Notes under the pieces: model-generated | Told to the model about the DNA's origin: nothing | The model's input: the letters and a program-made list of their open reading frames with translations, nothing else | Databases searched by the model: none | Part shown: positions 1-5,306 of the stretch, in pieces | Layout: every line of letters begins with the position of its first letter | How positions within the stretch are numbered: the first letter of the stretch is position 1 | Made by a program: the position numbers and the translations under genes | NCBI GenBank assembly: GCA_964541305.1 | Contig: CAZIPE010000022.1 | Span: 1-5,306 of the forward strand | Length of the DNA: 5,306 bases | DNA from: CAZIPE01 sp964541305 | Lineage (GTDB): Bacteria > Patescibacteriota > Saccharimonadia > Saccharimonadales > UBA7683 | Reading direction: 5' to 3'

Positions 1-1283
1 GGGGTGCCGGCGAAATCTGCGGTTTCTCTCAAGATTTTTTCCAAGTAACGCTTCCAACTCCAGTGTAAGTATTCGAGGTGCGCTCCGTAGAGTCTAAAGG
101 TTGGTGGCGAGGTGGCATCTTGAACAATGTAGCGAGGTTTTGGGTGCCTGCCCTTTAGGCCGGCTGGTGGATGTGATTGGACTGCCTGCGCAAGTACTTT
201 GTTGAGATCAGTTGTTTTTAGTTCTTGCTGTCGACGCTTGTATATAGCAAGGGCAAGATCAAATAATTTTGCTACATTCTGACCCGTAACGGCGCTTGTA
301 AAAATCAGAGGTGCCCAGGGGGCAAACTTGAAGGTGCTAGCTATGCGCGGAGCAATTTCATCGCGCGAATAGGCGTCTTTATCGAGAGAGTCCCACTTAC
401 TGACTACGATTATCAATCCCTTGCCCGCCTCTTTAATTAAACCGGCGATTTTCTGATCTAGCGCCGTATTGAGTTCGTTGGCGTCCATTAATAAAAGACA
501 GATATCAGATTCTTCAATAGCCTGCAGACTACGCAGAACACTAAACTTTTCTATACCCACTTCAATTCTGCCGGGGCGACGAATACCAGCAGTATCGAGA
601 AGTTCAAATTCTCGTGTTTCGTATTTGATGCGGATACGGTTTACATCTCGGGTGGTTCCCGCTTTGTTAGCAACTATTGCCTGTTGTTTTTTGGCAAGCG
701 TATTGAAAAGCTGACTCTTTCCTACATTAGGGCGTCCAAGTAGTGCTACGCGAACAACGCCATCATCTGGTAAAGCGGAGGTGATAGGAATAATTTCAGT
801 TACTTTATCTAAAATTATGTTCGTTCCACGATTCTGTGAGGCGCTGGTTTTTACGATTGTTTTAATACCAAGGCGTTCCCACAACGTATCACTCCCCGCC
901 TTTTGAACTTGATCGACCTTGTTGGTAACGAGAATGACAGGTTTTTTACTCTTTAGTGCTTTTTTAGCAACGCGACGATCTTCTTCAGTAATTTGTGTCT
1001 GTGCTTCAACGACAACGATAATAACGTCTGCCGCTTCGGCAGCCTCTTCAATCTGATCTTGAATAGAGGCCTCAAATTCATCTTCAGCATCTTTAAGTCC
1101 AGCTGTATCTACCAGCCAAAAGTGATGCTCGCCATATTCAACTTGACCATAGACGGCATCTCGCGTGGTCCCCGCCTCTCGGGCAACTACTTGTTGCTGT
1201 TTACCGATCATACGGTTGAACAAACTAGACTTACCAACATTGGCACGCCCAACAATTGCTACAACCGGTAATTTTTTACTCAT
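1..1283 (-). CDS. der: Ribosome-assembly GTPase Der (EngA), 3' end cut by window edge
   Basis: Der is a cytoplasmic GTPase with two tandem G domains and a C-terminal KH-like domain; in the family it binds the 50S subunit and is needed for its maturation. Translated from the ATG at 1283, 427 codons are visible with no stop. G domain 1 has the P-loop GRANVGKSS (residues 12-20), AGTTRD (37-42), DTAG (59-62) and NKVD (121-124). G domain 2 has GRPNVGKSQ (183-191), AGTTRD (208-213), DTAG (230-233) and, where NKWD is usual, SKWD (295-298). The KH-like domain starts near residue 359 and runs to DFAGTP, which in the family lies a few to a few tens of residues from the C-terminus, so little is missing. 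No Shine-Dalgarno precedes the start; a promoter -10 lies 6 bases upstream of the ATG, suggesting a leaderless mRNA. It is divergent from the nuclease-like gene. Identification is very secure; the Ser295 substitution is the only oddity. Confidence 0.97.
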   Translation of the reverse strand, partial: MSKKLPVVAIVGRANVGKSSLFNRMIGKQQQVVAREAGTTRDAVYGQVEYGEHHFWLVDTAGLKDAEDEFEASIQDQIEEAAEAADVIIVVVEAQTQITEEDRRVAKKALKSKKPVILVTNKVDQVQKAGSDTLWERLGIKTIVKTSASQNRGTNIILDKVTEIIPITSALPDDGVVRVALLGRPNVGKSQLFNTLAKKQQAIVANKAGTTRDVNRIRIKYETREFELLDTAGIRRPGRIEVGIEKFSVLRSLQAIEESDICLLLMDANELNTALDQKIAGLIKEAGKGLIIVVSKWDSLDKDAYSRDEIAPRIASTFKFAPWAPLIFTSAVTGQNVAKLFDLALAIYKRRQQELKTTDLNKVLAQAVQSHPPAGLKGRHPKPRYIVQDATSPPTFRLYGAHLEYLHWSWKRYLEKILRETADFAGT

Positions 1284-1289
1284 ACGCCC

Positions 1290-1317
1290 ATTCTAACAGA
1301 TTAAGGCATATTGACAA
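1290..1317 (-). promoter_or_regulatory. Predicted der promoter (leaderless)
   Basis: On the minus strand, TTGTCA (1312-1317) is followed by a 16-bp spacer and TAGAAT (1290-1295), each one base from the sigma-70-type consensus. Only six bases (1284-1289) separate the -10 box from the der ATG, so the expected transcription start is at or next to the A of the start codon. The -35 box overlaps that of the divergent plus-strand promoter. This is inferred from sequence match only. Confidence 0.6.
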
Positions 1318-1339
1318 AATTAAAATACAAAATTATAAT
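1311..1339 (+). promoter_or_regulatory. Consensus promoter of the EEP-family gene (leaderless)
   Basis: TTGACA (1311-1316), a 17-bp A/T-only spacer apart from one C, and TATAAT (1334-1339) make a perfect match to the sigma-70-type consensus with optimal spacing. Seven bases (1340-1346) separate the -10 box from the ATG at 1347, so transcription should begin at or next to the start codon, and there is no Shine-Dalgarno in between. The element also argues against the upstream in-frame TTG at 1311 as a start, since that TTG is part of the -35 box. Confidence 0.75.
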
Positions 1340-1346
1340 AGTGATA

Positions 1347-2183
1347 ATGAACAAAGAGAGCCTACGTATAGCAACTTGGAATATTTCAGGTGGACTTCCG
1401 AACGAAGCCAAGGCGCGCGCCATTATTGATGTGATTGAAGAAATAAACCCAGATGTAATGGTATTACAAGAGGCGTTAATGAATGATGCGCCACAGGTCA
1501 AAAGCTTTTTCGAAGGCGGTATTGAGGATAGAGGCTATGACAGCGCAACTGCTTCCTATGCAACTTCGGGAGAGTTATCACGATATAAAATGCTGGCGCT
1601 AGCACGAGTCGGCCTGAAGGGTGCTCATACACCGCTATCTATTGGCGGGCAGAATGCACACTACCTTCATATCAGTGGTCACGCTGGTCCGCTGGAGTTA
1701 TACGGTGTTCATCTCGATAGTTTTGACAGTGATGTTCGCAACCAGCAGGCTCAGAGACTTGCTCACATTACTAGTACTGACATACCTGCCATAGTGTTAG
1801 GTGATTTTAACGCGATGCATAGTGAAAGTAACAAAGCAAGATTATTGCAACGATGCCTGCCTTTGGTGGATGGGTTTAAGCCACGGCACGAAGTGCCCCT
1901 TGTGGCTGAAAGAACCTTTACCTCCCATTTAAATAGCAAGATCTTGCGTGCCAAGGGTGTGTCTAGGCGTTTAGTTGGAATGGCAAGTGGAGATACCCTG
2001 AGACTACTGAAAGATTCTGGGCTTAGCGATGCTGATCCGCAATCGCTGTCTACCCATGTCACACGGACTCAGCTCGATCATATTTTTGTCAACGGACATG
2101 TTGAGATTGTTGATTTTCGGCGCTGGTCACGCACGGGTCTTTCCGATCACAACCCAATTAGTGTAGATATTGTAACTAGGTGA
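1347..2183 (+). CDS. Endonuclease/exonuclease/phosphatase (EEP) family protein
   Basis: A 278-residue protein of the EEP fold, the superfamily of exonuclease III, DNase I and neutral sphingomyelinases, which hydrolyse phosphodiester or phosphomonoester bonds with a metal ion. The expected active-site motifs are present in order: TWN (10-12), QE (41-42), VHLDS (121-125), GDFN (152-155), LDHIF (243-247) and SDHNP (266-270). N12, E42, D153, N155, D244, D267 and H268 match the metal-binding and catalytic positions of the family, so it should be active. There is no signal peptide or membrane segment, so it is probably cytoplasmic. The segment between GDFN and LDHIF (about 156-242) is long and basic and could carry substrate specificity. 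The ATG at 1347 is chosen over the in-frame TTG at 1311 because the TTG lies within the -35 box. The 3' end overlaps the convergent pseudouridine synthase gene by 8 bp. Family is secure; substrate (DNA, RNA or phospholipid) cannot be told. Confidence 0.88.
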   Translation: MNKESLRIATWNISGGLPNEAKARAIIDVIEEINPDVMVLQEALMNDAPQVKSFFEGGIEDRGYDSATASYATSGELSRYKMLALARVGLKGAHTPLSIGGQNAHYLHISGHAGPLELYGVHLDSFDSDVRNQQAQRLAHITSTDIPAIVLGDFNAMHSESNKARLLQRCLPLVDGFKPRHEVPLVAERTFTSHLNSKILRAKGVSRRLVGMASGDTLRLLKDSGLSDADPQSLSTHVTRTQLDHIFVNGHVEIVDFRRWSRTGLSDHNPISVDIVTR

Positions 2184-2895
2184 TTTTAGCAACCGTTAGT
2201 TGTTTTATTTGATTGCCGTGTAGGTCGTGCATAACGTACGGACCAAAGTGGGTACGTTCGAGGAAGGTTACGGAGTAGCCAAGAGCTTTCAAGGTTCTAC
2301 GGATTTGGCGATTTCGCCCTTCGTACATAGTTACCGTGTAGGTATTGGGCTTTAGTTTACGGGCGGTAGGTTTGTGTAATTTAGTGCTAGTAATGAGGAA
2401 CTTGCTTGTCCCGTCTTCGAGATGAACCCCTGTATCAATTTTCTTGAGGTCAATGTCTTTTAGGGGCTTATTGAGTCCGACGGTGTACACTTTCTTCTTT
2501 CCAAACTTAGGATGCGTAAGCCTGAAGATTGTGTCGCCATCATCTGTTAGTAGTAGCAAGCCGCAGCTATCTTTATCTAACCTGCCCGCCACTTTGAGGC
2601 TTTGATATTCTCGTGGTAGAAGTTCGTAAATAGTGGGGCTATCGCCTTGTTTCTTTCGAGAACAGACATATCCCTCGGGTTTATTAAGTAGTACATAGGT
2701 GTAGCGTTTTTTCTGCTTGGTGAGCGAATCTGAATTAAGTGTTACATCATCGCGATCTGGCTGGACGACAGTGCCAAGAATTGCTATTTTGCCATTAACT
2801 ATTACTTCACCGCGCGAAATGCGCTCATCTGCCTCTCGCCTGCTCATACCAAGTGTATGGGCAAGATGCTTATTGAGTCGCACGTAATCAGGCAT
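2176..2895 (-). CDS. RsuA/RluB/RluE/RluF-family rRNA pseudouridine synthase
   Basis: A 239-residue enzyme that isomerises specific uridines of ribosomal RNA to pseudouridine. An N-terminal S4 RNA-binding domain (about residues 5-50, with MSRREADERISRGEVIVNG at 17-35) is followed by the catalytic domain. That domain starts with VLLNKPEGYVCS (68-79), the family's usual NKPxG motif, and contains the signature GRLDKDSCGLLLLT (104-117) with the catalytic Asp at D107. The conserved late motif EGRNRQIRR (192-200) is also intact. Cys111 stands where Glu is common in this family, outside the catalytic Asp. Length is normal for the family. The start at 2895 puts the S4 domain right at the N-terminus; only a weak purine stretch (AAAAGAA) precedes it. 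It lies downstream of the receiver gene across the gap on the same strand and might be the last gene of that operon. Which rRNA position it modifies cannot be read from sequence, so no symbol is given. Confidence 0.94.
   Translation of the reverse strand: MPDYVRLNKHLAHTLGMSRREADERISRGEVIVNGKIAILGTVVQPDRDDVTLNSDSLTKQKKRYTYVLLNKPEGYVCSRKKQGDSPTIYELLPREYQSLKVAGRLDKDSCGLLLLTDDGDTIFRLTHPKFGKKKVYTVGLNKPLKDIDLKKIDTGVHLEDGTSKFLITSTKLHKPTARKLKPNTYTVTMYEGRNRQIRRTLKALGYSVTFLERTHFGPYVMHDLHGNQIKQLTVAKIT
2188..2204 (+). terminator. Weak candidate hairpin terminator after the EEP gene
   Basis: AGCAAC (2188-2193) and GTTGTT (2199-2204) can form a 6-bp stem with one G-U pair and a 5-base loop, followed by the T-rich TTATTTGATT. 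It starts 5 bases after the TGA of the EEP gene but lies inside the 3' end of the convergent pseudouridine synthase gene. The stem is short and AT-rich, so it may be chance. Confidence 0.22.
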
Positions 2896-2907
2896 ATAGG
2901 TTCTTTT

Positions 2908-2943
2908 CTAGGCTGGGTTGCTCGGTGTGGGCGGGACTTCGCT
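2908..2943 (-). CDS. Possible C-terminal tail of the response regulator beyond the gap
   Basis: Just past the assembly gap one minus-strand frame reads SEVPPTPSNPA and then TAG (2908-2910), 12 bp before the start of the pseudouridine synthase gene. The Pro/Ser/Thr composition resembles a flexible protein tail, and GC content here (23 of 33 bases in 2911-2943) is far above the surroundings. If it belongs to the receiver protein, the true gap must be a multiple of three bases. With exactly 100 Ns the receiver frame instead meets TAG at 2942-2944. It may equally be the end of a separate small gene or non-coding. Confidence 0.3.
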   Translation of the reverse strand, partial: SEVPPTPSNPA

Positions 2944-2944
2944 A

Positions 2945-3044
2945 NNNNNNNNNNNNNNNNNNNNNNNNNNNNNNNNNNNNNNNNNNNNNNNNNNNNNNNN
3001 NNNNNNNNNNNNNNNNNNNNNNNNNNNNNNNNNNNNNNNNNNNN
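2945..3044. other. Assembly gap (100 Ns)
   Basis: Exactly 100 Ns, the conventional filler for a scaffold join of unknown length. It removes the 3' end of the receiver gene and whatever lies between it and the pseudouridine synthase gene. The true distance and content are unknown, so no conclusion about spacing across it is safe. Confidence 0.97.
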
Positions 3045-3364
3045 ACCTGACTTTTTACAAAGTAGCGGTCTGCACCAAGACTTTCTCCGCGTTGCCGGTC
3101 TTCATCTTGGCTTAGAGCAGTCATCATGATGACTTTTACATCTTTTGTTTCAGGGGTTGCACGTAGAATGTCTAGCATGTCAAAACCACTAATTTTTGGC
3201 ATCATGACATCACTGATGATAAGATCGGGTTTTTCTTTTACGGCAATCGCGAGCGCCTCTTCACCATCACCTGCTGATTTTATTTCATAGCCTTCGGCTT
3301 CGAGTCGGGCACCGTAAATTTCTCTTAAGTTACTGTCATCTTCTACTAAAAGGATTTTTGCCAT
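3045..3364 (-). CDS. CheY-like response regulator receiver protein, 3' end lost in gap
   Basis: The protein is the receiver half of a two-component pair, phosphorylated on Asp by the kinase encoded just upstream. 106 full codons are visible and residue 107 is GTN (Val). The acidic pocket D9-D10, the phospho-acceptor D52 (in LIISDVMMP), the switch residue T82 (in IMMTALS) and the conserved K104 (in YFVKSQ) are all present, so the domain should be functional. A receiver domain usually ends near residue 120-125, so the domain is nearly complete; whether an output domain follows is hidden by the gap. The remaining known sequence before the next gene (about 50 bp) cannot hold one, so an output domain would have to lie in the gap. 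The start at 3364 has a good Shine-Dalgarno, AAGGAA, 5 bases upstream. It lies 40 bp downstream of the histidine kinase stop, on the same strand, with no clear terminator between, so the two are probably co-transcribed. Confidence 0.93.
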
Positions 3365-3369
3365 GGTAT

Positions 3370-3375
3370 TTCCTT
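3370..3375 (-). promoter_or_regulatory. Shine-Dalgarno site of the receiver gene
   Basis: Minus-strand AAGGAA lies 5 bases before the ATG at 3364. It is the only strong Shine-Dalgarno in front of any gene in this window, and it belongs to the gene that looks internal to an operon, which needs one. Confidence 0.7.
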
Positions 3376-3404
3376 GCTTGTTATATATTTATAGTATCAC
3401 ACGG

Positions 3405-5126
3405 TTATGTTTTATTGGTACCCTGCCGACTAATGGCGTCTGGCGAAATGCGCGGAAGTTGCACGAAGAAGGTGCTTCCAGTTCCCAGACGACTTTCAAC
3501 CCACACTTTTCCGCCCATCATTTCCACAATTTGTTTCGTGATAAAAAGCCCGAGACCGGTGCCACCAATTTCACGAGTTTCAGAGTTGTCTACACGGTAA
3601 AAGCGCTGAAATAGGTGGGGTATATCCTCTTCAGCGATGCCTGTTCCGGTGTCAGAAACACGAATAATAATGGATTGATCTTTGATTTCGGCCCCGAGAG
3701 TAATAATGCCTTGCTTAGTGTATTTAATGGCATTTTCGACAAGATTAATGATTACTTCACGCAGGCGTTCAGGATCTGCGTGTACATATAGTAATGGCGA
3801 AATTTTGCCTTTCTCTTGTGAGGGGGCGTTATCAAAAACTAATCTCAACTGTTTCTTTGTGGCATTACTTTCCTCTTGGGTTACCACCTCTCCTATGAGT
3901 TCATTTACATTTATTATCTCAGGGTGGTTCGCCAATTTTCCGTCATCACTCTCACTCACATTCAGCAAATCTTGGAATAGTTGCCCAAGGTTTCGGGTAG
4001 CTTCGTATGCTTTTGTTACGTACCCTTTCGTTTTTTCATCTAACGTACTTATTTTAGGGTTAAGAGCTAGTTCGAGATATCCTTGAATTGAAGCTACGGG
4101 TGTGCGCATTTCATGGCTGGCGGTAGAGATGAAATCACTTCGTTGTTGTTCCTGATGCTTTTGTTTATCCACGTCGCGCAGTACGGCAATTGCACCGGTA
4201 AGCACCTTTGTTTGTTTGCCGTCTTTATTTACAACAGTTTGAAAAATTGGTGAAACTACCATGTCTATATACAACTGACGATCATGATGAGTGACTACCT
4301 GAATAACTTGTTGAGATGGCGTACCTGTGTGTAATGTTGAGGTAATCGCATTCGTAGAATCACTCGCTCCATTCTCGGCAGTACTTTCATTGGGTGATAT
4401 CTTGAAGATAGATTTATAATTCAGCCCCACCACCTCGTTCTTTTCCCAGCCCAGCATCGTTGCCGCACTAATATTTGCAATCTCTACTACTTCATTTTTA
4501 TTCACCACTAACACGCCGTCAGTAATGGACTCGAGTAGCGCACTTGTTTTAAACTGCTCCTCCTCAAGCAATCCTTTAAGCTCCAGGGCTTTTCTATCGG
4601 TATTTCCTACTACGTACCATCTTTTAAAAACAAGCCATCCAAGAAAGCCGGATAGTGTTAGGAATGTATCTACTACAATATTAAACAATGGCGAAGCATT
4701 GGTTGGTGTAGCTATGCCGGTGAACGTGAATATCAGAATCATCCAGGTAAAAATTAATGCAGTTACAATCGGGACTGGTCCGTTCACCCCCATAAAGAAT
4801 ATGAGTACACCATAGGAAATACGGTATACGACATTCGTATTGCCACTCGATTCAATAATAGATGCATTTAAGAACGCATATAGTGCAATAGATATCATGG
4901 TAACTATCCAAGGGAATCGTTTAATGAACAGTCGGTCTGAAATAATGACGTATACTGCGTGGATTGCACCAAACATTAGAATAGTTGGTGTGATTCCCCA
5001 CTTTGCTTGTGTTTCAGCACTTACACTCAGTTGGTTGAATAAAATATAGACACTATAAAGGATTACCGTGACACCAATCAGGCTATAATTGAAAACTCTG
5101 AGCCAACGTACTTTCAGATGTTGCAT
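3405..5126 (-). CDS. Membrane PAS-domain sensor histidine kinase
   Basis: A 573-residue sensor kinase that should autophosphorylate on His and pass the phosphate to the receiver protein encoded 40 bp downstream. The N-terminal third has about six hydrophobic segments (roughly 11-32, 46-62, 72-91, 102-115, 117-138, 147-171) with only short loops, so there is no large extracellular sensor domain and the signal is probably sensed within the membrane or by the PAS domain. A short helical linker (176-195) leads to the PAS domain (about 195-320, starting LLESITDGVLVVN). The HisKA domain has the H-box SHEMRTP with phospho-acceptor H338. Its HExxT pattern (E339, T342) is the one linked to phosphatase activity in this family. 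The ATPase domain has the N-box (N461, N465), G1 DTGTG (492-496), F-box LFQRFYR (505-511) and G2 GGTGLGL (521-527). All catalytic motifs are intact. The start at 5126 is the first ATG in frame and leads into the first membrane segment. The stimulus is unknown. Confidence 0.95.
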   Translation of the reverse strand: MQHLKVRWLRVFNYSLIGVTVILYSVYILFNQLSVSAETQAKWGITPTILMFGAIHAVYVIISDRLFIKRFPWIVTMISIALYAFLNASIIESSGNTNVVYRISYGVLIFFMGVNGPVPIVTALIFTWMILIFTFTGIATPTNASPLFNIVVDTFLTLSGFLGWLVFKRWYVVGNTDRKALELKGLLEEEQFKTSALLESITDGVLVVNKNEVVEIANISAATMLGWEKNEVVGLNYKSIFKISPNESTAENGASDSTNAITSTLHTGTPSQQVIQVVTHHDRQLYIDMVVSPIFQTVVNKDGKQTKVLTGAIAVLRDVDKQKHQEQQRSDFISTASHEMRTPVASIQGYLELALNPKISTLDEKTKGYVTKAYEATRNLGQLFQDLLNVSESDDGKLANHPEIINVNELIGEVVTQEESNATKKQLRLVFDNAPSQEKGKISPLLYVHADPERLREVIINLVENAIKYTKQGIITLGAEIKDQSIIIRVSDTGTGIAEEDIPHLFQRFYRVDNSETREIGGTGLGLFITKQIVEMMGGKVWVESRLGTGSTFFVQLPRISPDAISRQGTNKT

Positions 5127-5140
5127 AATTCTTAATCTGT

Positions 5141-5146
5141 AGTATA
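5141..5146 (-). promoter_or_regulatory. Possible -10 box of the kinase-receiver operon
   Basis: Minus-strand TATACT matches the -10 consensus at five of six bases and would start transcription about 8 bases before the kinase ATG, giving a very short leader without a clear Shine-Dalgarno. The hexamer 17 bp upstream (TGGTAA) is a poor -35, so the call is weak and the promoter may depend on an activator or be elsewhere. Confidence 0.35.
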
Positions 5147-5177
5147 TCTGATTATGCTTATCTTTACCATCGATACC

Positions 5178-5207
5178 TTGTGTTTTCTACCCCTGTTATG
5201 ATATAGT
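5178..5207 (+). promoter_or_regulatory. Predicted tRNA-Glu promoter with extended -10
   Basis: TTGTGT (5178-5183), an 18-bp spacer and TATAGT (5202-5207) preceded by TG plus one base (5199-5201) form an extended -10 promoter. Transcription would start near 5214, leaving a leader of about 14 bases before the mature tRNA for RNase P to remove. Confidence 0.5.
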
Positions 5208-5227
5208 TTTTGAGTTATATCAACTGT

Positions 5228-5304
5228 GGCCCCGTCGTCTAGTGGTTTAGGATATCTGGTTCTCATCCAGAAGATCGCGGGTTCGAATCCCGCCGGGGTC
5301 ACCA
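5228..5304 (+). tRNA. tRNA-Glu (anticodon CTC), CCA encoded
   Basis: The full cloverleaf folds. The acceptor stem GGCCCCG/CGGGGTC has seven pairs including a G2-U71 wobble. The D-stem GTCT/GGAT has G-U pairs at its ends, and U13-G22 is typical of glutamate tRNAs. The anticodon stem TCTGG/CCAGA closes the loop TTCTCAT with anticodon CTC (reads GAG). The T-stem GCGGG/CCCGC carries the TTCGAAT loop. The discriminator is A and the 3' CCA is encoded at 5302-5304, so no CCA needs to be added. It is transcribed divergently from the kinase operon. Confidence 0.97.
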
Positions 5305-5306
5305 TA

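Noticed and set aside
469..1271. Plus-strand open frames inside der (469-714 and 993-1271)
   Set aside because: They lie opposite well-conserved Der coding sequence and have no protein-like motifs.
1311..1346. Upstream TTG at 1311 as the start of the EEP gene, adding 12 residues
   Set aside because: That TTG is the first three bases of a perfect -35 box, and the -10 box lies between it and the ATG at 1347, so it would not be in the transcript.
2942..2944. TAG as the true stop of the receiver gene, giving 140 residues through the Ns
   Set aside because: It is in frame only if the gap is exactly 100 bases, and 100 Ns is a conventional filler for unknown length.
2896..2944. A terminator hairpin in the GC-rich stretch before the pseudouridine synthase gene
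   Set aside because: I could not pair the GC-rich bases into a stable stem; there is no inverted repeat followed by a T-run on the minus strand.
3365..3404. A separate promoter for the receiver gene (TATAAAT-like sequence between kinase and receiver)
   Set aside because: The 40-bp spacer is AT-rich and TATA-like words are expected by chance; no matching -35 was seen and the gene has a strong Shine-Dalgarno fitting an operon-internal position.
3358..4086. Plus-strand open frames across the kinase gene (for example 3358-3600 and 3682-4086)
   Set aside because: They lie opposite the intact kinase gene, show no recognisable motif and have no promoter or ribosome-binding site; they are shadows.

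Overview
This window looks like ordinary, compact bacterial chromosome carrying five protein genes and one tRNA gene, with little intergenic space and one run of 100 Ns (2945-3044) that interrupts a gene. The probable source is a Candidatus Saccharibacteria (TM7/Patescibacteria) genome. That rests on remembered resemblance of the Der N-terminus (GRANVGKSS), the receiver protein (the YFVKSQ ending) and the kinase H-box region (SHEMRTPVASIQGYL) to proteins of that lineage. No search was run, so it remains a moderate-confidence inference. TGA acts as a stop (end of the nuclease-like gene) and tryptophan is TGG, so nothing suggests a recoded genetic code.

Layout from left to right: (1) 1-1283, minus: der, a double-GTPase ribosome-assembly factor, cut by the left window edge. 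(2) 1284-1346: a short divergent promoter region in which two opposed promoters appear to share one -35 element. Both have their -10 box only 6-7 bases from the ATG, so both transcripts are predicted to be leaderless. (3) 1347-2183, plus: an endonuclease/exonuclease/phosphatase-fold protein. (4) 2176-2895, minus: an RsuA/RluB-type pseudouridine synthase, overlapping the previous gene tail to tail by 8 bp. (5) 2896-3044: a short GC-rich stretch plus the assembly gap. (6) 3045-3364, minus: a CheY-like receiver protein that runs into the gap. (7) 3405-5126, minus: a membrane PAS histidine kinase, 40 bp upstream of the receiver gene and almost certainly its operon partner. (8) 5127-5227: a divergent intergenic region. 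(9) 5228-5304, plus: tRNA-Glu(CTC) with encoded CCA.

Functionally, the kinase and receiver form a two-component pair. Der and the pseudouridine synthase both act on ribosomes or RNA. The nuclease-like protein has no clear substrate. I see no CRISPR array, transposon, toxin-antitoxin pair or other defence system. The observations most worth checking are the shared -35 leaderless divergent promoter, the Asn-to-Ser change in the second Der G4 motif, and a possible Pro-rich tail of the response regulator just past the gap.
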